A stretch of DNA of 36,759 nt from Campylobacterales bacterium (GCA_027065125.1 JAMOOV010000132.1:1-36759); one strand, 5' to 3'. Shown: positions 8,611 through 26,473, numbered from the stretch's first letter. Program-made: numbers and translations. Notes: generated by a model from the letters alone, not told the origin.

Positions 8611-8634
8611 GGCGGGAAAATCCCGCCCTTTTTT
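8611..8634 (-). promoter_or_regulatory. intercistronic hairpin between aapJ and aapQ
   Basis: GGCGGGA (8611-8617) and TCCCGCC (8621-8627) form a perfect 7-bp GC-rich stem with a three-base loop. The T run lies on the plus-strand side (8628-8634), so for the minus-strand operon there is no terminator tail after the stem. The likely role is partial termination or protection of the aapJ mRNA 3' end, giving more binding protein than permease. Confidence 0.6.
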
Positions 8635-8658
8635 AGTCCGTCAATTACAATATATCTA

Positions 8659-9681
8659 CTATCTAAACGGAGGAGAGTATTGTAAACCACCATTTTTCCA
8701 AAGAGCATTCAAACCTCTTTTGATTTTTAGTGGTGTTTTTGGTCCGACATTTCTATCAAAAGATTCTCCGTAGTTACCTACTTGTTTGATAATGTTATAC
8801 AACCAATCTTTTTTTAAGTGTAGATTTGCTGCCATATTTCCCTCAACCCCAAGCATTCTTTTTATCTCAGGATCTTTTGAATGAGCTTTTAAATCATCTA
8901 CATTTTTACTTGTGATACCCTTCTCTTCAGCAGCAACCATTGCAAAAAATGACCATTTTACTATATTGAACCATTCATCATCACCTTGTCTAACAACAGG
9001 ACCTAATGGTTCTTTTGAAATAATCTCAGGTAGTACTACTGATTTTTCAGGATGTTTCATTTTAACTCTTAGAGAATAAAGCTGAGATTGATCTGTTGTT
9101 AAAACATCACATCTTCCTGTAATATAACCGTTAAGAACTTGATCGTTAGTATCATAAGAAACCAATTTATACTTCATGCCATGACTTCTAAAATAATCAG
9201 CCAAATTTAACTCCGTAGTAGTTCCGGCTTGCAAACAAACTGAAGCACCATCAAGCTCTAAAGCACTCTTTACACCTATTGCTTTATGTACCATAAAACC
9301 TTGACCGTCATAGTAATTAACACCGGCAAAGTTTAATCCAAGAGATGTGTCTCTTGTCTCTGTCCAAGTTGTATTTCTAGATAGCAAATCAATCTCGCCA
9401 GATTGAAGAGCTGTAAATCTCTCTTTTGCATTAAGGTTTACATACTTAACTTTAGATGCATCTCCAAGAACTGCAGCAGCAACCGCTCTACAAACATCTA
9501 CATCAAGTCCATGCCATTTTCCACTTGAATCTGCCTCAGCAAATCCCGGAAGTCCAGTATTGATACCACATTTTAAATAACCTTGTTTTAAAGTATCCTG
9601 CAAAGTTCCAGCATTAGCTGAAAGTGCCAAAGTTGAGGCTGCAAGTAAAGCCGAAATAGCTACTTTTGATAATAGTCTCAT
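8659..9681 (-). CDS. aapJ: periplasmic L-amino-acid-binding protein (AapJ/BztA type)
   Basis: This 340-residue solute-binding protein delivers amino acids to the AapQM permease. The first 24 residues are a Sec signal peptide ending SANA, with cleavage before GTLQDTL and no lipobox Cys. The mature protein shows LKCGINTGLPGFAEAD, GLDVDVCRAVAAAVLGD, LSRNTTWTETRDTSLGLNF and the SYDTNDQVLNGYITGRCDV segment typical of AapJ. It is the first gene of the operon, with AAGGAG before the ATG and a TATAAT box 30-35 bases upstream. The family takes up a broad range of L-amino acids; the range here is not determined. Confidence 0.93.
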   Translation of the reverse strand: MRLLSKVAISALLAASTLALSANAGTLQDTLKQGYLKCGINTGLPGFAEADSSGKWHGLDVDVCRAVAAAVLGDASKVKYVNLNAKERFTALQSGEIDLLSRNTTWTETRDTSLGLNFAGVNYYDGQGFMVHKAIGVKSALELDGASVCLQAGTTTELNLADYFRSHGMKYKLVSYDTNDQVLNGYITGRCDVLTTDQSQLYSLRVKMKHPEKSVVLPEIISKEPLGPVVRQGDDEWFNIVKWSFFAMVAAEEKGITSKNVDDLKAHSKDPEIKRMLGVEGNMAANLHLKKDWLYNIIKQVGNYGESFDRNVGPKTPLKIKRGLNALWKNGGLQYSPPFR

Positions 9682-9710
9682 GTTTTCTCCTTGTTAATTT
9701 TTTCATTAAT

Positions 9711-9803
9711 ATTATACTAACTTTTTCTATATAACAATCTGTTATTTATAAATAAAAAATAAAGAGTATGTAATTGTTTAAAAATTGTTACAATCAGTAA
9801 CAA
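9711..9803 (-). promoter_or_regulatory. aap operon promoter with two operator-like dyads
   Basis: On the minus strand a TATAAT box lies at 9716-9711. The dyad ATAACA-ATC-TGTTAT (9731-9745) covers the place where the -35 element should be. A second, perfect dyad, TTGTTAC-AATCA-GTAACAA (9785-9803), lies 56 bases further upstream, centre to centre. The layout suits a repressor or a CRP/FNR-like activator plus a second site. The regulator is not identified. Confidence 0.5.
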
Positions 9804-9882
9804 GAGTATATTAAGATTATTTTGATGAAAATTGGAGGTACTAAATAGTATGTAATTATAATGTATTTTTATAATAAATAAG

Positions 9883-9918
9883 AAAAATAGACAAGACTTT
9901 TATCAAAAAGTCTTGTCT
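9883..9918 (-). terminator. terminator after fusA
   Basis: AGACAAGACTTTT (9889-9901) and AAAAGTCTTGTCT (9906-9918) give a perfect 13-bp stem with an ATCA loop, followed on the minus strand by ATTTTTC. This is a textbook intrinsic terminator 11 bases past the fusA stop and closes the str operon. Confidence 0.9.
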
Positions 9919-9928
9919 GTGATATTTA

Positions 9929-12007
9929 TTAACCGTTTCTTTTTTTGATTATCTCTTCAGCAACATTTTTTGGAACTTCATCATAATGGTCAAATTCCAT
10001 AGAATATGTAGCTCTTCCTTGAGTGGAACTTCTAAGATCAGTTGAATATCCGAACATTTCAGCCAAAGGAACAAAAGCATTAACTATCTTGTTACCACCT
10101 CTTTCATCCATAGCATTTATTTGTCCTCTTCTTCTGTTAAGATCGCCAATAACATCACCCATAAACTCTTCAGGAACTTCAACTTCAACCTTCATAATAG
10201 GCTCAAGTATTACAGGATTGGCTTTTCTTGCACCCTCTTTAAAACACATAGATGCAGCAAGTTTAAATGCCATCTCGCTTGAGTCAACATCGTGATAACT
10301 ACCATCATAAAGAGTAACTTTAATATCTTCAACAGGATATCCTGCAAGAACACCGCTTTGCATAGCCTCTTGAGCACCTTTATCAACAGCAGGAATAAAC
10401 TCTCTAGGAACAACACCACCTTTAATGGCATTTACAAATTCATATCCGAAACCTTGCTCCATAGGTTCAAGTTTTAAGAATACATGCCCATACTGACCTC
10501 TACCGCCTGATTGCTTAGCATACTTATACTCTTGCTCAACAGGCATTTTAATTGTTTCTCTATAAGCAACCTGAGGCTGTCCGACTTCAGCATCGACTTT
10601 AAACTCTCTAAGCATTCTATCTACAAGTATTTCAAGGTGTAACTCACCCATACCGCTAATGATAGTCTGACCACTTTCTTCATCTGTTTTTACTCTAAAG
10701 CTTGGATCTTCTTGAGCAAGTTTTTGAAGAGCTATACCCATCTTCTCTTGATCAGCTTTGGTTTTCGGCTCAACTGCAACAGATATAACCGGATCAGGGA
10801 AATCCATCTTTTCTAAGATCACTTTATCTTTTTCATCAGCTAAAGTATCACCGGTAAGTGTATCTTTTAACCCTACAACTGCACCAATTTCACCAGCATA
10901 AAGTTCTTTTATCTCTTCTCTTTTATTTGAGTGCATTTTAAGAAGTCTTCCGACTCTCTCTTTTTTACCTTTTGTTGTATTGTAAACATAACTTCCGCTT
11001 TCAAGAACACCTCTATAAACTCTTATAAATGTTAATTGTCCAACAAAAGGATCTGTCATAATTTTAAATGCAAGTGCTGCAAAAGGAGCATCATCAGTTG
11101 ATTTAACTTCTGTTTTAGTACCGTCTTCATACTCTCCATTTATATGAGCAACTTCAGTAGGAGCCGGCATATACTCTACAACAGCATCAAGCAAAGGTTG
11201 AACACCTTTATTTTTAAAAGCAGTACCACAAGTCATAGGAACCAAACTTAGAGATAAACATCCAGCTTTTATACCAGCTTTTATCTCTTCAGTTGTCAAC
11301 TCTTCTCCACCAAGATATTTCTCCATAAGTTCATCGCTTGTATCAGAAATAGACTCTATAAGATGCTCTCTGTACTCTTCAGCTTTATCTTTCATATCTT
11401 CAGGAATATCAACAACTTCATACTTTGAACCCATGGCAGCTTCATCTTCCCAAACATAAGCTTTCATCTCTACAAGGTCAATAACACCTTTAAAGTTATC
11501 TTCCGCTCCTATAGGTAATTGAATAGGTACAGGATTGGCTTTTAGTCTCTCTTTTATCTGTCTCTCAACTTCATAAAAGTTTGCTCCGACTCTATCCATT
11601 TTATTGACAAATACCATTCTTGGTACTTCGTATCTATTTGCTTGTCTCCAAACAGTCTCGCTCTGAGGTTGAACTCCTCCAACGGCACAAAATACTGCAA
11701 CAGCACCGTCAAGAACCCTCATACTTCTTTCAACTTCGATAGTAAAGTCAACATGCCCCGGAGTATCTATGATGTTTATTTGATGGTCTTTCCAAAAACA
11801 GGTAGTTGCAGCGGAAGTGATGGTTATACCTCTCTCTTTTTCCTGCTCCATCCAATCCATTGTAGCTGCACCATCATGAACTTCGCCTATTTTGTGACTG
11901 ATACCAGTGTAAAATAAAATTCTCTCGGTCGTTGTTGTTTTTCCGGCATCGATATGAGCAGCAATTCCTATATTTCTAACTCTCTCTATTGGTGTTTTTC
12001 TTGCCAT
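9929..12007 (-). CDS. fusA: translation elongation factor G
   Basis: This 692-residue GTPase drives translocation on the ribosome and ribosome recycling with RRF. The G-domain motifs are [20 protein letters not shown] (P-loop), [20 protein letters not shown] and NKMD. Domain IV and V motifs such as [12 protein letters not shown] and [15 protein letters not shown] follow. Length is standard. It is the third gene of rpsL-rpsG-fusA; tuf is not at the end of this str operon but about 13 kb upstream, next to the tRNA cluster. Confidence 0.98.
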   Translation of the reverse strand: MARKTPIERVRNIGIAAHIDAGKTTTTERILFYTGISHKIGEVHDGAATMDWMEQEKERGITITSAATTCFWKDHQINIIDTPGHVDFTIEVERSMRVLDGAVAVFCAVGGVQPQSETVWRQANRYEVPRMVFVNKMDRVGANFYEVERQIKERLKANPVPIQLPIGAEDNFKGVIDLVEMKAYVWEDEAAMGSKYEVVDIPEDMKDKAEEYREHLIESISDTSDELMEKYLGGEELTTEEIKAGIKAGCLSLSLVPMTCGTAFKNKGVQPLLDAVVEYMPAPTEVAHINGEYEDGTKTEVKSTDDAPFAALAFKIMTDPFVGQLTFIRVYRGVLESGSYVYNTTKGKKERVGRLLKMHSNKREEIKELYAGEIGAVVGLKDTLTGDTLADEKDKVILEKMDFPDPVISVAVEPKTKADQEKMGIALQKLAQEDPSFRVKTDEESGQTIISGMGELHLEILVDRMLREFKVDAEVGQPQVAYRETIKMPVEQEYKYAKQSGGRGQYGHVFLKLEPMEQGFGYEFVNAIKGGVVPREFIPAVDKGAQEAMQSGVLAGYPVEDIKVTLYDGSYHDVDSSEMAFKLAASMCFKEGARKANPVILEPIMKVEVEVPEEFMGDVIGDLNRRRGQINAMDERGGNKIVNAFVPLAEMFGYSTDLRSSTQGRATYSMEFDHYDEVPKNVAEEIIKKRNG

Positions 12008-12022
12008 AATATATTCCTTTTA

Positions 12023-12490
<468 letters not shown>

Positions 12491-12527
12491 TTAATTTCCT
12501 TCAATTTCAAATTTTAAATTTACTCAA

Positions 12528-12549
12528 GTTTAACCTACAAAAGTTAAAC
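12528..12549 (-). promoter_or_regulatory. inverted repeat between rpsL and rpsG, possible S7 target
   Basis: GTTTAAC (12528-12534) and GTTAAAC (12543-12549) form a perfect 7-bp stem with an 8-base loop in the rpsL-rpsG gap. In E. coli the corresponding gap folds into the S7-binding site that couples rpsG translation to rpsL. Position is analogous; whether S7 binds is inference. Confidence 0.4.
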
Positions 12550-12563
12550 CTGTTTGACTATTG

Positions 12564-12935
12564 TTATTTTGGTCTTTTAGTTCCGTATTTACTTCTAGCA
12601 ACTTTTCTATTTGCAACACCGGCAGCATCCAAAGCACCTCTTACGATATGGTACTTAACACCAGGTAAATCTTTTACTCTTCCGCCTCTTACAAGTACTA
12701 TAGAGTGTTCTTGAAGATTATGACCCTCTCCACCGATATAACTAATAACCTCAAAACCTGAAGTTAGTCTAACTTTTGCAACTTTTCTCAAAGCTGAGTT
12801 AGGTTTTTTTGGGGTCGTAGTATAAACTCTTGTGCAAACACCTCTTCTTTGAGGACACTTTACAAGTGCAGGTGATTTTGACTTTTTGATCACCCTTTTT
12901 CTCTCTCTTTTTACCAATTGATTGATGGTAGGCAC
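12564..12935 (-). CDS. rpsL: 30S ribosomal protein S12
   Basis: This 123-residue protein begins at a GTG, with [21 protein letters not shown] following, exactly where S12 proteins begin. A GGAAAAG ribosome-binding site lies just upstream, so the longer open frame from 12977 is rejected. S12 monitors codon-anticodon pairing in the decoding centre. The loop [13 protein letters not shown] and the [11 protein letters not shown] loop, where streptomycin-resistance changes arise, both keep the wild-type lysines. It is the first gene of rpsL-rpsG-fusA and follows rpoC after a 148-base gap with a hairpin. Confidence 0.96.
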   Translation of the reverse strand: MPTINQLVKRERKRVIKKSKSPALVKCPQRRGVCTRVYTTTPKKPNSALRKVAKVRLTSGFEVISYIGGEGHNLQEHSIVLVRGGRVKDLPGVKYHIVRGALDAAGVANRKVARSKYGTKRPK

Positions 12936-13042
12936 ATCTTTTCCTTTTTTTAAAATTTTATTAATGGAGTTTTCCAAAAATAGACAGTATTTTATCTTTT
13001 TATAGCTTTTATTTTGATTAAATTAAGTATTTTTTAAGTAGA

Positions 13043-13080
13043 AATTTGCGGTAAATATAGCATATCATTTACCGCAAATT
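13043..13080 (-). terminator. hairpin after rpoC
   Basis: AATTTGCGGTAAAT (13043-13056) and ATTTACCGCAAATT (13067-13080) form a perfect 14-bp stem with a 10-base loop, starting 3 bases after the rpoC stop. On the minus strand it is followed by TCTACTT rather than a clean T run. It is probably a partial terminator between rpoBC and the str operon. Confidence 0.65.
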
Positions 13081-13083
13081 ATA

Positions 13084-21779
<8,696 letters not shown>

Positions 21780-21808
21780 CAAAATAGAAGAAGTTTGCTT
21801 TAAAATAT

Positions 21809-21824
21809 ATTGCTTTAAAGCAAT
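21809..21824 (-). repeat. palindrome ATTGCTTTAAAGCAAT in the rplL-rpoB gap
   Basis: A perfect 16-base palindrome lies between rplL and rpoB. Its left part TTGCTTTAAA is also present as a direct repeat at 21795-21804, 15 bases apart. In E. coli this intergenic region contains an RNase III processing site and an attenuator. A processing or protein-binding role is possible but unproven. Confidence 0.4.
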
Positions 21825-21854
21825 AAACACCATTATAACGGCTTATACTCTTTA

Positions 21855-21885
21855 TTATAAAGCGGGGTTAAAACCCGCTTTATAA
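21855..21885 (-). terminator. attenuator-like hairpin between rplL and rpoB
   Basis: A 12-bp perfect stem (21855-21866 with 21874-21885, core GCGGG/CCCGC) with a 7-base loop begins 3 bases after the rplL stop. On the minus strand it lacks a T run (ATAATAAAG follows), so it should terminate only partly. This resembles the E. coli rplL-rpoB attenuator that lowers polymerase subunit output relative to L7/L12. Confidence 0.7.
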
Positions 21886-21887
21886 AT

Positions 21888-22262
21888 TTATTTGATTTCA
21901 GCAGTTGCGCCGGCATCTTCGAGCTGTTTTTTAATCTCTTCAGCCTCTTCTTTGGTTATTCCCTCTTTTAAAGTTGTAGGAACTTCTTCAACTGCGGCTT
22001 TAGCCTCTTTAAGTCCAAGACCAGTAATTGCTCTAACAGCTTTGATAGCATTGATTTTTTTATCACCGGCAGCAGTTAAAACAACATCAAACTCAGTTTT
22101 TTCTTCAGCAGCACCAGCATCACCGGTAGCAGCTCCACCAGCTACAACTGTAGGTTGTGCTGAAACACCAAATTTTTCTTCGAACTCTTTTACTAATTCT
22201 GAAAGCTCTAATACTGAAAGATTAGAGATATATTCTAAAACATCTTCTTTAGAAATTGCCAT
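21888..22262 (-). CDS. rplL: 50S ribosomal protein L7/L12
   Basis: This 124-residue acidic protein forms the ribosomal stalk dimers that recruit translation GTPases. The N-terminal dimerisation helices ([33 protein letters not shown]) lead to an Ala/Gly hinge and the C-terminal domain with [19 protein letters not shown], the conserved factor-binding face. It follows rplJ with a 35-base gap. The reverse strand is open for 142 codons, which reflects its alanine-rich codons and is not a gene. Confidence 0.97.
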   Translation of the reverse strand: MAISKEDVLEYISNLSVLELSELVKEFEEKFGVSAQPTVVAGGAATGDAGAAEEKTEFDVVLTAAGDKKINAIKAVRAITGLGLKEAKAAVEEVPTTLKEGITKEEAEEIKKQLEDAGATAEIK

Positions 22263-22297
22263 ATTTTTTCCTTTTTTCTTTTTTTATTTAATTATAA

Positions 22298-22783
22298 TTA
22301 AGCCGCTTCTTCAAGCTTAGCTCTAAGATTGTCAAGTCCTGTAACAAAATTTCTTGCAGGTGCAGTCCAAACAGAAAGCAACATTCCGATAAGTTCATCA
22401 CGACCTGGCAATTTAGCCAATGCATTGATAGAGTCGATATCGGCAACTTTACCTTCAATATAACCGGTTTTAATAAAGAATTTATCTTTATTATCTCCGG
22501 CAAATTTGTCGGCTACTTTACAAGCAGAAATTTGATCTTCAGACCAAACTACGATATTGTTTTCAACGATATTAAGCTCATCCAATCCGGCATTTTTAAC
22601 CGCAATTGTAGCAAAAGTATTTTTAACAACTTTTACTTTAGCTCCATTTTCATCAGCATATTGTCTTAGATTTTCAAGTTGTTTATGAGTTAAACCTGAA
22701 AAACCACATATAACAATAGCTTCAGAAGCTTTAAACTCGTTTGTTAAAAAATCAATAATCTTTGTTTTTTCGCTTCTTAGCAT
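22298..22783 (-). CDS. rplJ: 50S ribosomal protein L10
   Basis: This 161-residue protein anchors the L7/L12 stalk on 23S rRNA. MLRSEKTKIIDFL, VVKNTFATIAVKNAG and the C-terminal LDNLRAKLEEA helix that binds L12 dimers fit the family. The frame is open 5 codons further upstream, but AAAGGAG sits just before the Met at 22783. An L10-type leader RNA precedes it, which fits autoregulation by the L10-L12 complex. Confidence 0.95.
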   Translation of the reverse strand: MLRSEKTKIIDFLTNEFKASEAIVICGFSGLTHKQLENLRQYADENGAKVKVVKNTFATIAVKNAGLDELNIVENNIVVWSEDQISACKVADKFAGDNKDKFFIKTGYIEGKVADIDSINALAKLPGRDELIGMLLSVWTAPARNFVTGLDNLRAKLEEAA

Positions 22784-22802
22784 ATTTTCTCCTTTCAAAA
22801 CA

Positions 22803-22866
22803 TCAAACTTCGGCGGGATTTAAAGAGGTAGGAGATACCCCAACCAGCTGTCATCAGTTTTAAGAT
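22803..22866 (-). ncRNA. ribosomal protein L10 leader RNA
   Basis: On the minus strand the rplA-rplJ gap has GATGACAGCTGG, then a GGTTGGGG...CCTACC hairpin, then TTTAAATCCCGCCGAAGT. That order (GACAGC, stem-loop, TTAAATCC-GCCGARGT) matches the conserved L10 leader, bound by the L10(L12)4 complex to repress rplJ-rplL translation. Recognition is by eye, without a covariance search. Confidence 0.7.
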
Positions 22867-22869
22867 TAA

Positions 22870-23574
22870 TTATTTTATATCCATTAACTCCAGCACATCC
22901 ATAGTAACAGATGGACTCATAGTTAGTGAAATAGCCGCATTTTTAATATATCTACCTTTTGAAGAGGCAGGTTTATGTTTATTTATCGCTCTTACAAAAG
23001 TTGTCAAGTTATCGTTGATTTGCTCTTTGGAAAAGCTAACTTTCCCTATACCTGCTTGGATATTTCCCTGTTTATCAACTCTAAAGTTTACTTGACCGCC
23101 TTTTGCATTTTCAACAGCTTTAGCCACATCCATAGTAACAGTTCCTGTTTTAGGGTTCGGCATCAAACCTTTTGGTCCCAAAGTTCTACCTACTTTACCA
23201 ACCAATCCCATCATGTTGGGAGTAGCTATCAATACATCAAAATCAATCTTTCCGGATTGAATATCTTGTATCAACTCTTCAGCTCCCACTAAATCAGCTC
23301 CTGCTGCTTTAGCTTCATCAGCTTTAGCATCTTTGGCAACAACAGCAACTCTTACCTTTTTACCTGTTCCGGCAGGAAGAACCACAGATCCCCTGACCAT
23401 TTGATCGGCATGTCTTGGATCAACATTAAGTTTTAATGCAACTTCAACAGTCTCATCAAATTTTGCAGAAGCTAGATTTTTTATCACATCTATCGCTTCA
23501 TCTTTTGCATAAGTACTGTTTTTATCAAATTTTTTATATAATTCTTGAAATCTTTTTGAAATCTTTTTTCCCAT
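22870..23574 (-). CDS. rplA: 50S ribosomal protein L1
   Basis: This 234-residue two-domain protein forms the mobile L1 stalk at the E site. [59 protein letters not shown] and [14 protein letters not shown] are the family landmarks. It follows rplK with a 51-base gap containing a small hairpin; in E. coli L1 represses the L11 operon from a site upstream of rplK. Confidence 0.97.
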   Translation of the reverse strand: MGKKISKRFQELYKKFDKNSTYAKDEAIDVIKNLASAKFDETVEVALKLNVDPRHADQMVRGSVVLPAGTGKKVRVAVVAKDAKADEAKAAGADLVGAEELIQDIQSGKIDFDVLIATPNMMGLVGKVGRTLGPKGLMPNPKTGTVTMDVAKAVENAKGGQVNFRVDKQGNIQAGIGKVSFSKEQINDNLTTFVRAINKHKPASSKGRYIKNAAISLTMSPSVTMDVLELMDIK

Positions 23575-23597
23575 TATTTTCTCCGCATTTTTTTGCT

Positions 23598-23615
23598 ACC
23601 ACAAATCCTCGTGGT
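23598..23615 (-). promoter_or_regulatory. small ACCAC/GTGGT hairpin before rplA
   Basis: ACCAC and GTGGT pair around an 8-base loop in the rplK-rplA gap and are followed on the transcript by AGCAAAAAAAT and the ribosome-binding site. It resembles the element before rpoB. It may be a translational control site. Confidence 0.35.
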
Positions 23616-23625
23616 TAGGTTTTAT

Positions 23626-24051
23626 CTATTCAACTATATCTATGCCCATACTTCTTGCACTGCCCTCTATAATCTTAGAAGCAGCAGCAATATCTTTGGT
23701 ATTTAAGTCAGCTATTTTTTTTGCAACAATTTCCTCAACTTGAGCTCTTGTTAAAGTAGCAACTTTATTTTTCAAAGGGTTATCACTACCTTTTGCTATA
23801 TTAGCAGCTTTTTTTATAAGATCTGAAGCTGGCGGTTGCTTTGTTACAAATGTAAAACTTCTATCTGCATAAACAGTGATGATAACAGGTATTTTAAATC
23901 CTGCCATATCTTTAGTTTTTTCATTAAAAGCTTTACAAAATTCCATTATATTTACACCTTGCTGTCCAAGAGCAGGTCCGACTGGAGGTGACGGATTTGC
24001 TTTTCCAGCAGCTATTTGTAGCTTTATTTCGCCTATAACTTTTTTAGCCAT
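23626..24051 (-). CDS. rplK: 50S ribosomal protein L11
   Basis: This 141-residue protein sits at the GTPase-associated centre and is needed for RelA activation. [21 protein letters not shown] (the proline-rich hinge near the thiostrepton site) and [16 protein letters not shown] are typical. It lies 24 bases after nusG and starts the L11-L1 pair. Confidence 0.97.
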   Translation of the reverse strand: MAKKVIGEIKLQIAAGKANPSPPVGPALGQQGVNIMEFCKAFNEKTKDMAGFKIPVIITVYADRSFTFVTKQPPASDLIKKAANIAKGSDNPLKNKVATLTRAQVEEIVAKKIADLNTKDIAAASKIIEGSARSMGIDIVE

Positions 24052-24075
24052 TTCTTTCCTTTTTCTATATTATTT

Positions 24076-24606
24076 TTAAACAATTTTCTCAACTTGAGAA
24101 TAAAGTATCTCCACAGGAGTACTTCTACCGAAAATAGAAACATTTAGTTTCAATTTTCCATGTTCCATATCATACTCTTCGACAATTCCTATAAAGTTTG
24201 CAAAAGGTCCTTCGATAATTCTGACATTTTCACCCTCATCAAAAGATACTTTTGGTCTAGGATCTCCTCTTTTTTGAGTTTTTTCAATAATTAACTCAAT
24301 ATCTTTTTCACTTAGAGGAGTTGGTTTTTTGGACTCACCGATAAACCTACTTACTCTTGGAAGTGATTGTATCTTTTGCCAAAAGTTTGTATCAAGATCA
24401 ATTTGAGCAAAAACATAACCGGAATATAAACTTCTTTCAGTTATCTTTTTTTTACCATTTTTTATCTCAATAACATCTTCAGTAGGAACTATAACATCTC
24501 CAAGCCTATCTTCTATACCATACTGAACAGCGATATTTTTGATAGCCTCTTTGACACTTTGTTCACTACCTGCATAAGTTTGTATTGCATACCATTTTAA
24601 CGACAT
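24076..24606 (-). CDS. nusG: transcription termination/antitermination factor NusG
   Basis: This 176-residue protein has an NGN domain (MSLKWYAIQTYAGSEQSVKEAI, then LYSGYVFAQIDL) and a C-terminal KOW domain (GENVRIIEGPFANFIGIVEEYD). NusG rides on RNA polymerase and links it to Rho or the ribosome. It follows secE by 11 bases in the usual secE-nusG pair. Confidence 0.97.
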   Translation of the reverse strand: MSLKWYAIQTYAGSEQSVKEAIKNIAVQYGIEDRLGDVIVPTEDVIEIKNGKKKITERSLYSGYVFAQIDLDTNFWQKIQSLPRVSRFIGESKKPTPLSEKDIELIIEKTQKRGDPRPKVSFDEGENVRIIEGPFANFIGIVEEYDMEHGKLKLNVSIFGRSTPVEILYSQVEKIV

Positions 24607-24617
24607 ATCTTTTCCAC

Positions 24618-24797
24618 CTATGCTATATGAGATAAAGTAAATGACATAATCAAATCAATCAATGCTAAAAATAGTGCTACTACCGTAACAACAACAATAA
24701 CGGAAACAAAAGCATTTCTTACTTGCTCTTTTGTTGGAAATATAACTTTAGTTAATTCCGCTCTTGATTGCTTTACATAATTTATTAATTTTTCCAT
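24618..24797 (-). CDS. secE: preprotein translocase subunit SecE
   Basis: This 59-residue protein reads MEKLINYVKQSRAELTKVIF, then FPTKEQV, then a single membrane segment at about 31-55. The one-membrane-helix form with a conserved amphipathic helix (WP/FPT motif) is the normal short SecE. It clamps SecY in the SecYEG channel. Its position between tRNA-Trp and nusG is the classic one. It is easily missed because of its length. Confidence 0.93.
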   Translation of the reverse strand: MEKLINYVKQSRAELTKVIFPTKEQVRNAFVSVIVVVTVVALFLALIDLIMSFTLSHIA

Positions 24798-24810
24798 TAT
24801 AATCCTTTAG

Positions 24811-24887
24811 TGGCAGGGCAGGAGGGACTCGAACCCCCAGCCATCGGATTTGGAATCCGGCGCTCTACCAATTGGAGCTACTGCCCT
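24811..24887 (-). tRNA. trpT: tRNA-Trp (CCA anticodon)
   Basis: The minus strand folds as a tRNA: acceptor AGGGCAG/CTGCCCT, discriminator G, encoded CCA, T-arm with GGTTCGAGTCC, and an anticodon loop with CCA between GGATT and AATCC. It sits between rpmG and secE. Confidence 0.96.
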
Positions 24888-24904
24888 TTTTGTACAAATC
24901 TAAT

Positions 24905-25063
24905 CTAAGACTTTAACTTCACTTCTTTGTGAATTGTATGCTTTTTCAATCTAGGACTATATTTTTTAACTTCAAATTTTTCCGTATGAGTTTTGTTGTT
25001 TTTTGTTGTAGTGTAGTTTATATCACCACATTCCGTACATTTTAAACCTATTTTTATTCTCAT
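24905..25063 (-). CDS. rpmG: 50S ribosomal protein L33
   Basis: This 52-residue protein begins [20 protein letters not shown] and ends [11 protein letters not shown], the L33 fold near the ribosomal E site. The first Cys pair (C9, C12) of the zinc ribbon is present, but the second pair is replaced: the usual YCPRC reads YSPRL (S36, L39). It therefore lies between the zinc-binding C+ and zinc-free C- types. It follows tuf after a terminator-like hairpin and precedes tRNA-Trp and secE. Confidence 0.93.
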   Translation of the reverse strand: MRIKIGLKCTECGDINYTTTKNNKTHTEKFEVKKYSPRLKKHTIHKEVKLKS

Positions 25064-25077
25064 TTATCCATCCTCTT

Positions 25078-25104
25078 AAAAACATCGGGGCATTTTGCCC
25101 CGAT
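25078..25104 (-). terminator. terminator after tuf
   Basis: ATCGGGGCA and TGCCCCGAT form a GC-rich stem (25084-25104), followed on the minus strand by GTTTTTAAG. It lies 13 bases past the tuf stop and probably gives strong or partial termination, raising EF-Tu output relative to rpmG-secE-nusG. Confidence 0.85.
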
Positions 25105-25116
25105 ATAAATTTTTAA

Positions 25117-26316
25117 TTATTTTATTATCTTAGATACAACACCAGCACCAACAGTTCTACCACCCTCTCTGATAGCAAATCTTGTTCCCTCTTCAAGAGC
25201 GATTGGAGCAATTAATTCAACTGTAATTTTTACATTATCACCAGGCATAACCATTTCAATTCCCTCAGGAAGTGTGATTGAGCCTGTAACATCTGTTGTT
25301 CTTACATAGAATTGTGGTCTATAATTGTTAAAGAAAGGAGTATGTCTTCCACCCTCTTCTTTTGTCAAAATATAAACTTCAGCTTCAAAGTTTGTATGAG
25401 GAGTTATAGAACCCGGTTTACAAAGTACCATACCTCTTTCAACATCTTCTTTCTTAGTACCTCTAAGAAGAACACCGCAGTTATCTCCGGCAACACCTTG
25501 ATCAAGCTCTTTTCTAAACATTTCAACACCAGTAACAACTGTTTTTTGAGTAGGTTTGATACCTACTATCTCAACTTCATCACCAACTTTAACGATACCT
25601 CTTTCGATTCTACCTGTTACAACTGTACCTCTACCTGAAATTGAGAAAACATCTTCAACAGGCATTAAGAAATCTTTATCAGTATCTCTTTCAGGAGTTG
25701 GGATATATTCATCAACTGCATCCATAAGTTGCATAATTTTTTCACTCCATTCGCCAAGTTGTCCTGCTTTTACTTCTTCAAGAGCTTTAAGTGCAGAACC
25801 AGCTACGATAGGAGTATCATCGCCAGGAAATTGATACTCGTCAAGCAATTCTCTTATTTCCATCTCAACAAGTTCAAGTAATTCTTCATCATCAACCATA
25901 TCAGCTTTATTCATGAAAACAACGATATATGGAACACCAACTTGTCTTGAAAGAAGTATATGCTCTCTTGTTTGTGGCATAGGACCATCAGCTGCACTAA
26001 CAACAAGAATGGCACCATCCATTTGAGCAGCACCTGTAATCATATTCTTAACATAGTCGGCATGTCCTGGACAGTCAACATGAGCATAGTGTCTTTTATC
26101 TGTTTCATATTCAATATGAGAAGTAGCTATTGTAATACCTCTTTCTCTCTCTTCTGGAGCATTGTCTATCTGATCAAAATCTCTTTTTTCAGCAAGACCT
26201 TTCTCTGCCAAAACTGCTGATATTGCAGCTGTTAAAGTTGTTTTACCGTGATCAACATGTCCAATAGTTCCTATATTGATATGCGGTTTAGTTCTTTCGT
26301 ATTTCTCTTTTGCCAT
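25117..26316 (-). CDS. tuf: translation elongation factor Tu
   Basis: This 399-residue GTPase delivers aminoacyl-tRNA to the ribosome. [17 protein letters not shown] (P-loop), the effector segment [30 protein letters not shown] and NKAD are clear, and the C-terminal barrel ends [15 protein letters not shown]. It directly follows four tRNA genes, the same layout as E. coli tufB. No second tuf copy is in the window. The ATG is preceded by GGAGGAAAAG. Confidence 0.98.
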   Translation of the reverse strand: MAKEKYERTKPHINIGTIGHVDHGKTTLTAAISAVLAEKGLAEKRDFDQIDNAPEERERGITIATSHIEYETDKRHYAHVDCPGHADYVKNMITGAAQMDGAILVVSAADGPMPQTREHILLSRQVGVPYIVVFMNKADMVDDEELLELVEMEIRELLDEYQFPGDDTPIVAGSALKALEEVKAGQLGEWSEKIMQLMDAVDEYIPTPERDTDKDFLMPVEDVFSISGRGTVVTGRIERGIVKVGDEVEIVGIKPTQKTVVTGVEMFRKELDQGVAGDNCGVLLRGTKKEDVERGMVLCKPGSITPHTNFEAEVYILTKEEGGRHTPFFNNYRPQFYVRTTDVTGSITLPEGIEMVMPGDNVKITVELIAPIALEEGTRFAIREGGRTVGAGVVSKIIK

Positions 26317-26398
26317 CTTTTCCTCCGTGGATAATTTTAGTTTAACTTGTTTTACAAGTTTAAAAGCTTCGGCCGAAACTTTCTTATTTTCGCTTTTA

Positions 26399-26473
<75 letters not shown>

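Noticed and set aside
12936-12977. Longer S12 starting at the upstream ATG
   Set aside because: S12 starts at (M/V)PTINQL; the GTG at 12935 is preceded by a good ribosome-binding site that the extension would swallow.
21892-22320. 142-codon open frame opposite rplL
   Set aside because: It reads as the Ser/Ala-rich mirror of rplL alanine-rich codons and resembles no protein family.
26317-26398. Hairpins in the tuf leader as a riboswitch
   Set aside because: The TTAAACTTG/CAAGTT and CGGCCG symmetries are short and simple; nothing matches a known riboswitch, so I left them as ordinary leader sequence.
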